DNA of 64,000 nt from Zarea fungicola (Eukaryota > Ascomycota > Sordariomycetes > Hypocreales > Cordycipitaceae), in contig FWCC01000161.1 in the NCBI GenBank assembly GCA_900169235.1, positions 1-64,000 of the forward strand, written 5' to 3'. The translations under genes and the position numbers were made by a program. How positions within the stretch are numbered: the stretch's first letter is position 1; every line of letters starts with the position of its first letter. Below the pieces are notes generated by a model that saw nothing but the letters and a program-made list of their open reading frames with translations, was not told the origin of the DNA and searched no databases. Positions 10,141 to 21,850 of this stretch are shown here, one piece after another.

Positions 10141-13100
10141 TTACAAAGCCTTGACCATGGTCTTGTCATCAAAAACATCTCGCAGCAAGCCCTGCACACA
10201 TCCTACCAAGTCTGGTGCCCCCATGGCATACGTTGACTCGAAGGCAAAGATGCTGAGCTGGCCGAAAAACGGCCGGAGTACCTTGGCCACGAGCTCGTCC
10301 CGCCTCTCCAGGCTCACGTCGTCCGAGATGCCACCCGGTCCGATGAGGACATGCCTCCTGTTGCGCTGCTGCTGCTGCTGCTGCACGCCACTACCACCGC
10401 CCGTTGTATTTGCTCCTGCCGTGTGGCCATAGTCCTCATGATGTGGCGGCGCCGTGGCGGTAGTGGACGTGGCGGCCGCGCTGCCGAGGTCTTCCGAGAG
10501 CTCGTCGGCGAGCGCAATGGGCTTGGACGAGGAGGAGCGGTAGACGGCGTCGATGCTGTCCGTGATGAAGAGCCACTCGTGCAGCTGAAAGTCGTCGGGC
10601 GCGACGCACACGAGCAGGTCGAGCAGCTTGCACGCCTGCAGAACGCCCACGTTGGTGTACGTGTCTGCCGCGGCGCTGCTGTCCGGTGCCACGACAGACG
10701 ACAGCGCCGCGTGCATCTCGGCGCTCACCACCGGCCACAGCATGGCCAGGTGCACGGGCGTGGTGCGCAGCACGAGCGCGCGCACCACCATGTAGACATC
10801 GGCGCGGGTGGTGGAGGACGGCGACGACGTGCTCGTGGCGGCGAGCAGCTCGACAAGCTTGTCGAAAATGGTAGGCAGGTCGGTGACAAAGGCGTCCTCG
10901 GCGCCGGCGAGCACGAGCGTCGCGATGCGGCGCAGGTTGAGCTGCGTCTTGCGGTCCGCCTCGAGGCGCGCCGATGTGGCGCCGACACCAAAGACGATGC
11001 CTGCCGTGGTTGGGGCTGTGATACGGCTCACAATCTCGGGCAGCTTCTCCTTGTCGGCGACGGTCCACTGGCGCAGGAGCGGAAGCCAGCCGTCGAGGAC
11101 GAGGGACTGGTGCATGCCAAAGAAGCGACCATCGTTGAAGGCGTCACCGACGTCCTTTTTCCAGGATTTCTGGTTGTTGGGCAGCCGGGACAGCTCGTGG
11201 AGGAGTCGGAGCGTATTGCGCGACACCGAGTCGGGGAATATCTTGGTGCGCAGCGTGGGAACAATGACATTGGCGGAAATGGTGCCGGCGGCGGACAGAA
11301 CCCGATCTGGTTCCGGAAGCACCTTGGATAGATTAGGAATCACCGACGCGAGAATGGAAACAACATCTCGCGCATCTGTGATAGAAGCTGCTGCACCAGC
11401 TCCGCGACTGGAATCCCCCCTCATGGCGGCCGTCTTTTCCGCGGTTCCATTGGAAGTGGACGGCTCGGCAAAAGTGATGGGGCGCGTGGTGAAGACACCA
11501 GCGAGAAGCCTCACGAATAGATCGCCCAGTTCTCTTCTCATCTTGCGATGCTCTCCAAAGTTGGTGTTATCGACCTTTTCGCCCAGGGTGGCGGCAAATT
11601 CAATCAGACTAGGCAGGGTCTGGCGGTGAGGAAAGGGGTTCGCGAGAATATCCTTCAAGAAGATGATGCAATCCTGCCAAATCTCGTCCATGGCGTCGTC
11701 GTCGAGCGATTGGGTATATTTAACCAAGAATAGTCCCAAGTCCGTGTCTTCCAGCGATATCGTCAGCGTTGACGTGCGGGATGGATCTAGCGCGGTAGGG
11801 TTTGTGCGGCTGTATATCGAGTTGAATAATGACGGCACAGTTTGTCTTGGTCGGGACGCCTCCAACGCTGCAAGGAAGTTAAAAACTTCCGACTTTTCAA
11901 CCTGAGTGGTGGCCTGGTTCCAGATATCAACTATGGTTTCCAGGCACTCGAGTGTCTCAGCCGTGAAGAGGTGCTCCAGTAGCCTCCTCGCGCGGTTTCT
12001 CATGCGCAGGGAGGTGTACATGAAAGATGCCGCCGAGGAATTATCTGCGCTGTTGGCGTCGTCTCCCTGGCCCCAGGACCATATCTGGTAGCAAATGCGG
12101 ACGGCATCTTGGAATGCGAGGTGTACAGTGAGGCGGTCGTTTGCCGTGGCACTGCGTCCCTGGGGGACATCCGACTGAAAGACGCCGGACACCATACTGC
12201 CAAACAACGACTGTGGCTGGTCAGGGCTTTTTACTACCTGTGCGCGAGCTTCGTCTGCCAGCAGTTGATCATGCGCACGAGCAAGGACCTGCTCCAGACC
12301 ATTTAATAGATAAATCAATGTTGTTTCAGGTGCTGCAGCCTGTGCGTTGGAGTTGCCACTGGAAGCATCAAAGGTGGCTCGTAAGCTGGAAAATGTTGTT
12401 CCAACTTGTTTGCAAAGTGTTTCGACTAATGGAATGACAATCTGGAATATGGATCCGCCATAGAGTGGTAAGCAGGCACCAAGGAACGTCATCCAGCTGT
12501 CAAGAACGAGCTGGCTGGATTCGGCGCCGAGGCCTGCAAGCAGGCACTTCAGCAGCTGTGGTGGCAGCGTGGGCTGGTGTTGGTCGGCCGTCGAGATTGA
12601 TAATCTCCCAGGACGTGTTAGATCTGTCGTTGATGAGTGGTACTTCTCAGATATAGATGAAAGGGGCCGCTCTGGAGTCGCAGGCTCTTGAAGCTTCAGG
12701 GCATCAAATACGACATCTAAGAGCAAAACCTGTATGTAAGGGTCTGACCCATGGATGGATTTCGCGAGCCTATTAATAAGTATATTCTCAACATGGAGAT
12801 GAGCGAGGCGGCTGGCTTGCGACGCCGTCAAGAACTGATGGAGAATCATCAAGGCATATCGTTGTAATTGGCAGGTTCTATCCACAAGCTCGCTGTTTTG
12901 CGTGACGCACTCTCCAGTGATGCACACGACCAAGATCCGAAGCAGTAAATCCTGGAGTGTTAGTTCGTTTCCCTCGCCGCCAGCTGCAGTGCATTAGCAA
13001 GGAAAACACAAGTCTAGGGTTGGTACACGTACTGCTGATTTGCATATTCTCTCCACGAACAGAAACGTGTTTGGATCCCATAATCGTCCATGGGATCTGT

Positions 13101-15991
13101 CCAGTACAGCTTAGCACATTATGCATAGTGCGAAGATAGTACAGGCACAAGTCCAGGTCATCATCTTCGGAAAACTGTTGTGGACTGCCATCCAACTCGT
13201 CTGTTGACGTAGCGTCTCTCGTACTTCGCAGGAACGACACAGCCGAGATTTTAGAAGCAAATAAAAGGAAAAGTCTTGCCCAGTTAGTACAGACACCGCT
13301 CCGCTGAAAGGGATACATACCTGTCAATACCAACCATGCTATTCAGCCAGGATTTGACATTCATGTACATGTGCGTTCGTTCATCCATCAATGCATCAAG
13401 GATAAGAAACAAGGGCTGCGTCAGCATCACCTCGTAAAATTCTGCGCCAGAGAGTCTTGTTCGCGGCTCCAGTAGGACTGTTGTTTTGGATCCTCGCCTC
13501 TCTGCTTGATTATCTTGGAGGGTATGAGACCATAAAACGCCAAACGTACGGCCCATTTCCGCATTATCGCGGTTCTTCTTCTCGACGATGAGTGTGGCCA
13601 GAGCAGCCTCCACCTCTCGACGTTCTAGCGTGAGGGCTGTTTGTAATTGCCAGAGGCAGCGAACCGTCTCAACATGGTATTTGGGCTCGGATACTGAGAG
13701 AAATGACCAAGCATGGCGGACCAGGGGCAATACTAGATCAGAAAGCTGCGATATCGTAATTCTATCAGCATAGTACAGCTGAGTGACCAGTGTCAAGAGT
13801 GAGGAAAACGCAGAAAATTTGAGGATTTTCTCGTTTGTCAACTCTCGGCGGATGTAGGAAAGAAGTTGTGCCTCGTCAAAGTGGTATTGTTTGGGAGTTT
13901 TGGTGAGAACCTGCAGGAAAATCCGGACTCGCACACTGATATCTGGTGAGTTGCCAGTTTCACCATCGATTTCGTATACATTTTTGGCAGCTCTCTGAAT
14001 CAGAAGCTTGCCTGCTTCCAGGCCGGTAAATGGTGGTTGGGAGGCATCCAAGTTGCCTTGGTCATTTACATAGAAGTTGCGTATCTTCCTCAGAAGCTCC
14101 ATGTTTGATAGGTAGTGTTCCTTTGACTCTGCATCCTCTGCAGATGGAATCGGGAATGCCCGATCTGGGATCAACTCCAGAAAGGATGCAACGATTGACA
14201 GAACATTATCTGCGAGTTCTACAGGGAACGGCGATGCAGAAGCCTTAACTTGCCTCTCTCGCAAATCCTCAAGCATGTAAAGTGCCGCAAGGCAGGTGAG
14301 GGGTGCATGGATAGTCACCATTTCTTCTTCCCTGACGTTGAAGTTGGCGACTATGAAGCTAATGAGGGATAGCTTCTCACTGCGCTGGTTGGTGTCGAGG
14401 CTGCCTGGTCCGATTGCTTGGGCTAGAAGGGCAACTAATTCGCTATATATCAGGCCACTTTCTATTCCATCAAAGAATACGCTGGCACTCCGCAAGACTT
14501 CTTTGAATTCAGCAGGAGAAGAAGCTTGTTGCTTAAAGCGCTGAACGCTCTGTACAACTGGGAGGAAGATCTCCGGGACTACCAGTCCGCCGATTTCCCA
14601 CCTGTCCATAAGAGATAGACAAATGCGGTAGGGTCTGGCTCGCTCGAGAACAGTGCTGCCCTCTGCGTCTTTAATCATGCCCAGGAGAGCTCGTGTTAGC
14701 GCGGCGAGCCCGTGCTCCTCAAAATACTGGGTTCGGGAGGACAGGTAGGCATGCTGTTGCTCCGGAGCAACGCCAGGCTCGTGGGATTGTTCATTTTCCG
14801 GAGCCGTAGGCTCGGGGCCTAGCAACCAAGCCCATAGGCGACGGTTCAGGCTCATGTCTCGTCTGATGACGACACCCGCGGCGGATTTTAACAGTAGCTC
14901 GAGATCCGTGGACTTGACGCGAGTCTGCAGGACTGCGGAGTTTAGGGACAGATGTGACACGAGCAAATCAAGAAAGCCGCGTTGGATTAGAACCTGATCA
15001 TCTGCGAGACCACTCGCAAAGCATCGGACCAACAGGCCAGGCTCGGGGGTTGTCACCATAGCCGCCAGATCTTTGCCAGTTTCGTCCGCTTCTTCGGCGC
15101 CAGCGGGACTCCCAAGGGTCGGAAGGTACCGTACTAGGTATGCCAAGGCTCCTGCTCGACGACTTTGGCTCGTAATAGAGGCCATAAAGAAACACTGCCA
15201 GAAAAAGTCATCCCCGGTGCAGTGGTCGGCACTCAGTTCCCTGCTGCCTGATGGCCGAATTGCATCCTTGAAACTGCTCACCAGCCGGAGCGTGCGATCA
15301 AAGTCCTCGCTCGTCTCATCCTCCAAGCCAGGTAGAAGCGCCAGTATGATTGATCGCATAGCAGGGCGAAGCGATCTCGCATCAAGCTTGACAAAGTACT
15401 TTTCGAGCAGATCGAGGAACGGCGACCGGACAGCAAGCGAAGCAAAGGATAACGTCGGCGCCAGGCCTGGAAGATAGAGGGGCAGGTCCCTGGACAAGCC
15501 GTCGGCGCCGATGGTGTCGAAAACGTAGGTATAGACTTCGAGAGCCTTTTGGTGGACACCCGAAGGCAACGATGGGTTCAGACATTGCGACAATCGCTTC
15601 GACAGGATCGCTTTCGCGGGTATCTTTGCGTTGGAAGACGGCCGTGCTTGTAGAGCCTTGAAAATCAATCAGTTACGCTCAGCTTGTATATTGTCTTGGC
15701 GTCGCGGCCTACTTTGAGGACCCTGTTGAGGAAGGATATGTAGTCGGCCCATTCCTCGAGCGCTGTCTCGAAAAGAGCGAGGGTCTTCTCCACGGCGGAT
15801 GCATATCTCCGATAGGCCTTGTCTTTTGTAGGAGACTCCTCTATTCGAACTGTCAGTCAAGGACGCTCGTCGAGAGAAGCATGCCGCATACCTCCGCCTA
15901 GCTGGTTACGCCATTGTCGAGGGATGGGGGAATCTCGCCCTGAGCTTTCGGGTGACCCTGTCCACGCTCTCGAGCCGGGATCAAGCGCCAT
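10141..15991 (-). CDS. dopA: Dopey/Dop1 family endosome-Golgi trafficking protein
   Basis: This is a giant cytosolic scaffold of the Dop1 family, which works with Mon2 and the flippase Neo1 at Golgi and endosomes. Aspergillus DopA is needed for normal development. Five exons are inferred: 15991-15892, 15840-15713, 15656-13321, 13274-13033 and 12983-10141. The introns are 51, 56, 46 and 49 nt, and the total of 5649 nt encodes 1882 aa without a frame break. The conserved Dopey N-terminal domain begins with AYRRYASAVEKTLALFETAL and EEWADYISFLNRVLKALQA, at about residues 40-330. The rest is alpha-helical with Ser/Ala-rich links, and the C-terminus contains a six-glutamine run. The 46-nt intron carries a perfect TACTAAC branch site. 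The length fits the family. The gene is divergent from MON1. Confidence 0.93.
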
Positions 15992-16408
15992 GGCTGCAAA
16001 GGGGTCCCCTCATTAGAAATTTAAAATTCGAAACGTATAGTTTTGCGCTGCAAGGTCTGTTGGCGAGACTGCAGACGATTGCGTCGAGGAGGCTACGTTG
16101 CAGACCTGGAGCTCCAAACTGTGGATACCTTGGCGGTTGGGGTACGTCGTCACAGGCAGGCACCGACTGTGACCTTTTTACCTTGCCTCATCCACAACCC
16201 ACCAAACTCACTCGCCGGCCCTAGCCATTTCTCAACGCACGTGTGCATACTCGAGGTGCCCGAGACAAGAAAATTGAGCTATTCGGCTGGGATGGAATGA
16301 AGGCTACGCCCCTGGAACGCGCTTGAGGTCAGGCATCGTTGAAGCGGTTAGCTCCACCACCCACCCGGAGCCAGAAGATGACGTCGGTTGCGATATTTGA
16401 GCTGCATA
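15992..16408. promoter_or_regulatory. Divergent promoter region dopA / MON1
   Basis: This 417-bp segment lies between the divergent start codons of two membrane-traffic genes and should contain both promoters. No canonical TATA is seen. A short ATGGAATGA (Met-Glu-stop) at about 16292 may act as an upstream ORF in the MON1 leader. Confidence 0.5.
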
Positions 16409-18241
16409 ATGGGAACCGATGACAAGGCGCCGGCGCCGGCGGCTGATGGCCCCAGTGTGGCAAAGCAGGCACCACCTAACGATGCTGTCGACGCGAAGCC
16501 ATATACAGGCCAAGCAACGACAGCAGTCACAACGTTTGACATACAGACATTATCTTTTCCGGATGGATCAAGGGGCACGTTTCAGACTCCAGGAGTAAGG
16601 TCCGTCTCCACGCCAGTAAGCAGCGGCTATGCTTCTCCGGGCTACAAGGCGAGCCACTCGGGCGGCGAAGGAGATGACGGAGCAAGCGTCATGAGCTTCG
16701 CGCCCACGATGCGGCCGGCGGGGGATATTGCCAGTCTCTTCGTAGGCGACCTAAGCAGGCGCAGTCTGGCGTGGAACATGCTCCGCTCGCAAGCACCGAC
16801 GGTGCAGCCCTTTGAGAGGAGCCGCTACCGACAGGGCGATCCGTTGGCCAGGTTCGAGGAGGAGCTCGCCCCGATACCCGCGGAAGCAACAGCCAAATTT
16901 GACGACGCGGCGCGGGTGGCCATGTGGAAGTCTAAGCTGAAGCACTACATGATTCTGTCATCAGCCGGGAAACCCATATGGAGTCGCCATGGTGACTTGA
17001 TGCTCATAAACTCCTCCATAGGAGTGATGCAAACTATAATATCATTTTACGAGAGCGCAAAAAGCCCGCTATTGGGGTTTACAGCTCGTGACGCGCGGTT
17101 TGTGGTACTGACTCGAGGGCCGCTTTACTTTGTCGCCGTCAGCAAACTGGGGGAGAGCGATTCGCAGTTGCGCGCGCAGCTCGACGCCCTGTATATGCAG
17201 ATTCTCTCTACACTCACACTTCCGACGCTGCGAAGGATATTTGTCCACCGGCCGTCATCTGACTTGAGCAAGCCGCTTCAAGGAACCGAGTCACTGCTGT
17301 CGTCGCTTGCCGATACGTTCACAAAGGGCTCGCCGTCGACGCTGCTTGGATCGCTTGAATGTCTCAAGCTTCGCAAGTCGCAGCGGGCTTCCATCAATAA
17401 CACATTTTTGAAGCTTAGATCCGACAAGCTTCTATATGGGCTCATCATTGCAGGGGGGAGACTAGTCAGTGTCATTCGCCCCCGTCGGCACTCGCTGCAC
17501 CCAAGCGATTTGCAGCTCATCTTCAACATGCTATTTGAGTCGGACGGGATCAAGGGTGGAGGCGGCGAAAACTGGATCCCGCTCTGCCTGCCCGCCTTTA
17601 ACAATGAAGGCTACTTGTACATGTATGTCAGTTTTTTCGAGGACGAAGACCAAGGGACAACAAAAGAATCTACAGACGGTGGCGGTGACGGCGGCCACAA
17701 CGAAGAGGAGCAGCGGCAGGCCAGGTTTAGCCAAGAAATCGCCATGGTATTGATAAGCACCGACAAGGAGAGCTTTTTTGGGCTGAAGAAGATGAGAGAT
17801 GATGTGGCGCAGCAGCTGGCCAAGAACGGGGGTTTGGCCATGATCCGAGGCGCCGTGCAGGCCGGCCGGCCACAAATTGCGCAAATCGTGCCGGGAAACC
17901 CGATGAACCACTTTCTTTACAAGTCCAAGGCCAATGTGCAGTTTTGCATGGCATCGATGGAGGCGGCGCCGTTTGAAGAGCCGTCTGGGCGGCGGCGGCT
18001 GATGGGCCTGTACCACGAGATGCACGCAGCGGTGCACGCCAAGCATACACACCTCAAGATTGTGCACAAGACGAGCGAGGATTCCACGTCACTCGCGTGG
18101 GTGACACCGGTGTTTGAGCTGTACTGCGTGGGAGGACCCAACATGTCTCGGGCGACCATGGGGCAAGGGGCGAATAAGATTATTCAGTGGGCCAAGAAGG
18201 AAGAGCAACGGTTGTTTATAATTGGGGGCGGTGTCTTTTGA
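16409..18241 (+). CDS. MON1: Vacuolar fusion protein Mon1
   Basis: Mon1 pairs with Ccz1 to form the guanine-nucleotide exchange factor for the Rab7 GTPase Ypt7, which drives endosome maturation, vacuole fusion and autophagy. The gene is intronless and encodes 610 aa. After a low-complexity N-terminus (about 1-165), the first longin-type domain starts with [20 protein letters not shown]. It continues through [32 protein letters not shown] and later longin/roadblock segments, including [30 protein letters not shown] and [20 protein letters not shown]. The start at ATG 16409 is chosen because the upstream in-frame codon is TTG. The length and domain order are normal for the fungal protein. An acidic/Gly-rich insertion ([16 protein letters not shown]) sits in the third domain. 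Confidence 0.95.
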   Translation: MGTDDKAPAPAADGPSVAKQAPPNDAVDAKPYTGQATTAVTTFDIQTLSFPDGSRGTFQTPGVRSVSTPVSSGYASPGYKASHSGGEGDDGASVMSFAPTMRPAGDIASLFVGDLSRRSLAWNMLRSQAPTVQPFERSRYRQGDPLARFEEELAPIPAEATAKFDDAARVAMWKSKLKHYMILSSAGKPIWSRHGDLMLINSSIGVMQTIISFYESAKSPLLGFTARDARFVVLTRGPLYFVAVSKLGESDSQLRAQLDALYMQILSTLTLPTLRRIFVHRPSSDLSKPLQGTESLLSSLADTFTKGSPSTLLGSLECLKLRKSQRASINNTFLKLRSDKLLYGLIIAGGRLVSVIRPRRHSLHPSDLQLIFNMLFESDGIKGGGGENWIPLCLPAFNNEGYLYMYVSFFEDEDQGTTKESTDGGGDGGHNEEEQRQARFSQEIAMVLISTDKESFFGLKKMRDDVAQQLAKNGGLAMIRGAVQAGRPQIAQIVPGNPMNHFLYKSKANVQFCMASMEAAPFEEPSGRRRLMGLYHEMHAAVHAKHTHLKIVHKTSEDSTSLAWVTPVFELYCVGGPNMSRATMGQGANKIIQWAKKEEQRLFIIGGGVF

Positions 18242-18588
18242 AATGGTGCCGCCGAGGGAAAAACAGCCTGCCAATAAATAGCATACCAATTTTTGAGCTT
18301 TGGCTCAATACATGATCGGTAAATATGATATATATATAAAATATATACAAAAAAAAAATCGAAATGAAGAAGATGTATAAAAAAAAAAAAAAGTTGAAAC
18401 GCCAATAGCCATCAACGCCAAATGCGATCTCCGTGTCGCTTATAGATCTGTGTCATTCCATCCCATCATTAAAAAAAAATACAATGTTCATCCATATAGC
18501 GTTGGGCGCGTTTAGACATTTCAAAAAGAAGCAGGGATTCATCATCAATCTTGCGCATTGTGTGTCGGAAAAGAAGAAACAAGAGAAA
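18242..18588. other. Convergent 3' spacer
   Basis: This is an AT-rich region between two converging genes. It has an ATATATATA run near 18327 and several A-runs, consistent with two 3' untranslated regions. Confidence 0.6.
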
Positions 18589-19119
18589 CTATTTCGGCAC
18601 ATCGGTGGTCTTGCTGGTAGTGGCGGGGTCGACTCGTCTCTCTGCGGTGGTGGTGGGATGTTGCAGCTGCTCGTCAGGCGACGTCGGGCGACTCCTGAGC
18701 ATGAGCGATCGCCGCGCCCAGCCCCGGACTCGATCGTTGACGGTCGCCTTGCGCTGCAGCGGCTTTGGGACGTTCCAGGGGAACTCATGCTGCTGCTGGT
18801 CGCATGGCGATGCCGATGAGAGCTGGTCTGGGAACGAGGGCGTGCGGAGGGAGCTTCCAGGGGAGATGCGGCGAGTCGAGTGGCCGCTGCCGTCGTCCAT
18901 GCTGGGCCGCTCCTGATACGGCGAGCCGCCATACGAGGAGGAGGAAAAGTCGGAGCATGACGGCGTGATGGGTGTCTGGGCATTCATGATGGCCTCGGAA
19001 AAGGGAGCGTCAAAGTCCTCGTGGAACCGGGGGCTGCGAGGGGCGCCCGAGATGCGTTGGTACTCGGACAGGCGCCTGGGCAGCGGCATGGTAATGTGCA
19101 AGCTCGGCTTGTTGGACAT
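18589..19119 (-). CDS. Conserved-type hypothetical protein, Ser/Arg/Pro-rich
   Basis: This 176-aa intronless ORF starts at an ATG (MSNKPSLHITMPLPRRLSEY). It is rich in serine, proline and arginine, and looks disordered. Recognisable short motifs are ISGAPRSPRFHEDFDAPF, TPITPSCSDFSSSSYGGSPY and a basic C-terminal patch, VRGWARRSLMLRSRPTSP. The spaced Ser-Pro and Thr-Pro pairs suggest phosphorylation, but this is an inference. GC-rich codon use and a long uninterrupted frame with an A/T-rich leader support coding. No domain is recognised. It converges on MON1. Confidence 0.65.
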   Translation of the reverse strand: MSNKPSLHITMPLPRRLSEYQRISGAPRSPRFHEDFDAPFSEAIMNAQTPITPSCSDFSSSSYGGSPYQERPSMDDGSGHSTRRISPGSSLRTPSFPDQLSSASPCDQQQHEFPWNVPKPLQRKATVNDRVRGWARRSLMLRSRPTSPDEQLQHPTTTAERRVDPATTSKTTDVPK

Positions 19120-21253
19120 TATGGCGGTTTATCGATATCCTCGTCGTTGTGGTATTTGTATTGGAATGTGGAGGGGTGGTTTGGAGAGACTTGGTGTAGA
19201 GGCGACATGTACCAGACAAGAGTATCGAGTCCTTGGCTCTTTGTATCGTGGTTTTTGTTTTTATGTATCTTGTTGTGTAGGGGTTGTGAGACTTGAGAGA
19301 GAGTACAGAACCGTTGGCGACAGGACGGTGACACATCAGAGGTTACAGGTCCAACTTATTTTTTCCCTCTACTACTCCGTACTAGTTATTACTTTTGCAA
19401 AACACCGCCGGTTGCCGTGGTCGGGACCGGGGGGGTGGTGGTGGTGGTCAAACTGGTCACGCACCCCGAAACGAGGTTCCTGACCATAACGAATGAAGTG
19501 GGGATGTGAAGAAGGGTCCTTGTAACTAACTGGTATGTACTCCGTACAAGTCCCCATTGTCTTTTGGCTTGTGGAAGTGCTTTTCCATAAAAGCCACTTT
19601 TTTCGTCCACCATGCAGGGTACTCGCATCCATTCCTATTTGGCTCGTCTATACACCAGGAACAGGAGCGATCAAAGGCCAATTACAGCAGAAGGCATTGG
19701 TTGGCGGAGCGCGTGGCGTTAGAGTTGCCAGTGATGGCTCGTGTTTGCTCGTCTCTCCTGAAAATCTGTCACTACCAGCACAATGTACAATGTACAATGT
19801 ACCGTCACTGGGCTTTCACTGGACGGCTCCCCTGAAAAAAAAAGTGAGGGGCCGCCTGTGGAGACTCCATACAGGGCTTTAATTAGTCACCGTAGAACTG
19901 CTGGCCGCCCACAGCTAGTCCCACGCAACCACTGCAGAAATCCAGGCACAGCGCCCAGCGTTCGAGACCGAGAGCCACCATTATTATTACTCGTGACTCC
20001 GTAATACTGGATACGGCTTAATCCATGGCTCCGTATGTTACCGGAGACAGACCTCGAAAAGCGTTCTGGAGCGTGGTGGCACTGGTGGGCCATGGCAAAT
20101 TGCACAAACACAGGAAAAACCGTTCATCTCTAGGTTCTCCGTTTTGCAAGGGCTGCACGGCTCAAGGGACGGTTGAGCCGAGGGTAAAAATACGTCAAGG
20201 TGGCGCTTTTGCCGATCTGCCTCCCACATGAAACTTGCCAGCAAAAGGAAGGATTGACAATATTGAATTGGCAGAAAGAAATATCAACCCAACCCAACGT
20301 ACCTATTTCAATGAGCCAGGCATGTGCAAGTAAGGAACTACTACAGGCCCAGAACGGGTACTATGATGATGCTAAGCATTAATAAGCTCCTGCTAGTAGA
20401 AACCATGCCCTGACACCAGCATTTAGTTATGAGCCAAAACCTTATTATCAAAGTTCATCATGACGGGACCAACGTTTACTACAGAGTAAAGTCTTCCATT
20501 CCCAGACGTGCAAATTTGGCATCTCGCCGACTGGCTCATCTCAACTGTCCCGTCAGCCAAGATTTGCCGATCATGTAGCAAAATTGTTTCCTAAAATAAT
20601 AGCATCCCCTCCTTGCCCACTCTCGGGCCTCGTTCAACAGGGCTCGATGCAAATCGTCAATGCCGACCGGTCACGTGTCCGGTTGCAAATGGCACTGACC
20701 GCGGTCTCCAGATGTCTCAACCGTGGAGTGTGTCTCGTGCTCTTTACGGAGACATGCCCGACAACGCCCCATTCACTGTAAGAAAATAAAACAAAAATCC
20801 GATTTAGATTAAAAACGCAAAATCGATGATTCATAGCAATTTATAAATCTGACGACGATCTGGATATATGGGGCCCTCACTCCCAAATCACCCCCGGACG
20901 ACAGGCGTCAATGACGTCGCACAACAGGGGTTGGGCTCTACAAGAGAGCAAGCATCGTGGCTACCAACGTAGTAGTAGTTGGTGATGTAGGCTCCAACGA
21001 GCACCCTGACCGTAGAGCGAATTGGAATATTCTGACTAGTGGGCAAGAAAGCTGACTTTTTTCGCGCAACTAATTGTCCACCGGCTCCGGCGATAAATAC
21101 CATAAAAACTAAGCCTCTCTCTACCTCGCTTACCCCATTGTCACACATTGGGCGCAATTGCAGCACACAGCAGTTGTATAGTAGTAATGCCGTTCACAAA
21201 TATAAATAGTTGTATAGACTTCACCACATACACAAAATGAAATCGACAAGAAA
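19120..21253. other. Gene-poor spacer with repeated TACTCCGTA motifs
   Basis: No gene can be supported. The stretch contains exact TACTCCGTA at 19373-19381 and 19538-19546, a shortened copy (ACTCCGTA) at 19996-20003, and a small AATGTAC triplet repeat near 19781-19801. Confidence 0.5.
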
Positions 21254-21850
21254 TCAGCATTTAAAAAGCGTTCCAACGGAGGGAATTAGCTTCCCTGGCT
21301 GGGAGCCGCTGAAGCAACACCCGCCATCGTCGCCGAAGCAGCATCCGCCATTATTCGAAAAGCAACACCCGCCCCGGTCAGAGAAGCAGCATCCGTCATG
21401 ATCCGAGCAATAGCAGCCGCCACGGTCCGAAAAACAGCAGCCTCCGCGGGCCGAGCAACAGGTACCGGTAACGTCTTCGTACTTGTCGTAGTACCCGCTG
21501 GCCTCTTGTTCGTCAAAAATCATCTTTTTTGTCGGCTGGTAGCCTTGCTCATTGATGCTTGACGTGGCCCTTCTTGAAGATTGCGCATGGCGAGTACCGT
21601 GTTGAGCACCATGGCCGCGGCGGCGGTGGCCGCGGCCGCTTTGTGTGGATGTTTGTGTACTCGCACCTCTTTGCATAGTCGCATCCTTTGGAGGATAGGG
21701 CTCGTATGGCGGGGGAAGATCGAGCATACTGTGTGGCGTATCTTCCTCAGCAGCCACTGGCACTGTCTGACGATGGCCCGAATTGCTTGATGCCACGGTC
21801 TGCGATCCTGTGTCCGCCGGTTGATGGCCTTTGAAATCAGTGACAACCAT
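21254..21850 (-). CDS. Small protein with tandem cysteine octapeptide repeats and PPxY motif
   Basis: This 198-aa intronless ORF opens at an ATG (MVVTDFKGHQPADTGSQTVA). The N-terminal half contains LPPPYEPYPP near residues 45-54, a PPxY ligand for WW domains such as those of Rsp5-type ubiquitin ligases. A basic patch (GRGHRRRGHGAQHGTRHAQ) follows. The C-terminal third is seven tandem units of the form CC-F-S-x-x-G-G (for example CCFSDRGG, CCFSNNGG, CCFGDDGG), giving about 15 cysteines in 60 residues. No signal peptide or membrane segment is seen, so a cytosolic, palmitoylated or metal-binding tail is possible. I recognise no named family. The regular repeat in frame and the good ATG argue for a real gene. 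Confidence 0.68.
   Translation of the reverse strand: MVVTDFKGHQPADTGSQTVASSNSGHRQTVPVAAEEDTPHSMLDLPPPYEPYPPKDATMQRGASTQTSTQSGRGHRRRGHGAQHGTRHAQSSRRATSSINEQGYQPTKKMIFDEQEASGYYDKYEDVTGTCCSARGGCCFSDRGGCYCSDHDGCCFSDRGGCCFSNNGGCCFGDDGGCCFSGSQPGKLIPSVGTLFKC
21311..21461. repeat. 24-bp tandem repeat encoding the cysteine octapeptides
   Basis: Six full diverged 24-bp units start at 21311, 21335, 21359, 21383, 21407 and 21431, and a partial unit follows. Units keep the core AGCARCAYCCGCC with substitutions elsewhere. The period is a multiple of three, so unit gain or loss changes the repeat number without a frameshift. Confidence 0.85.

Noticed and set aside
11548..12437. Forward ORFs over dopA
   Set aside because: These are shadow frames of the minus-strand dopA exon.
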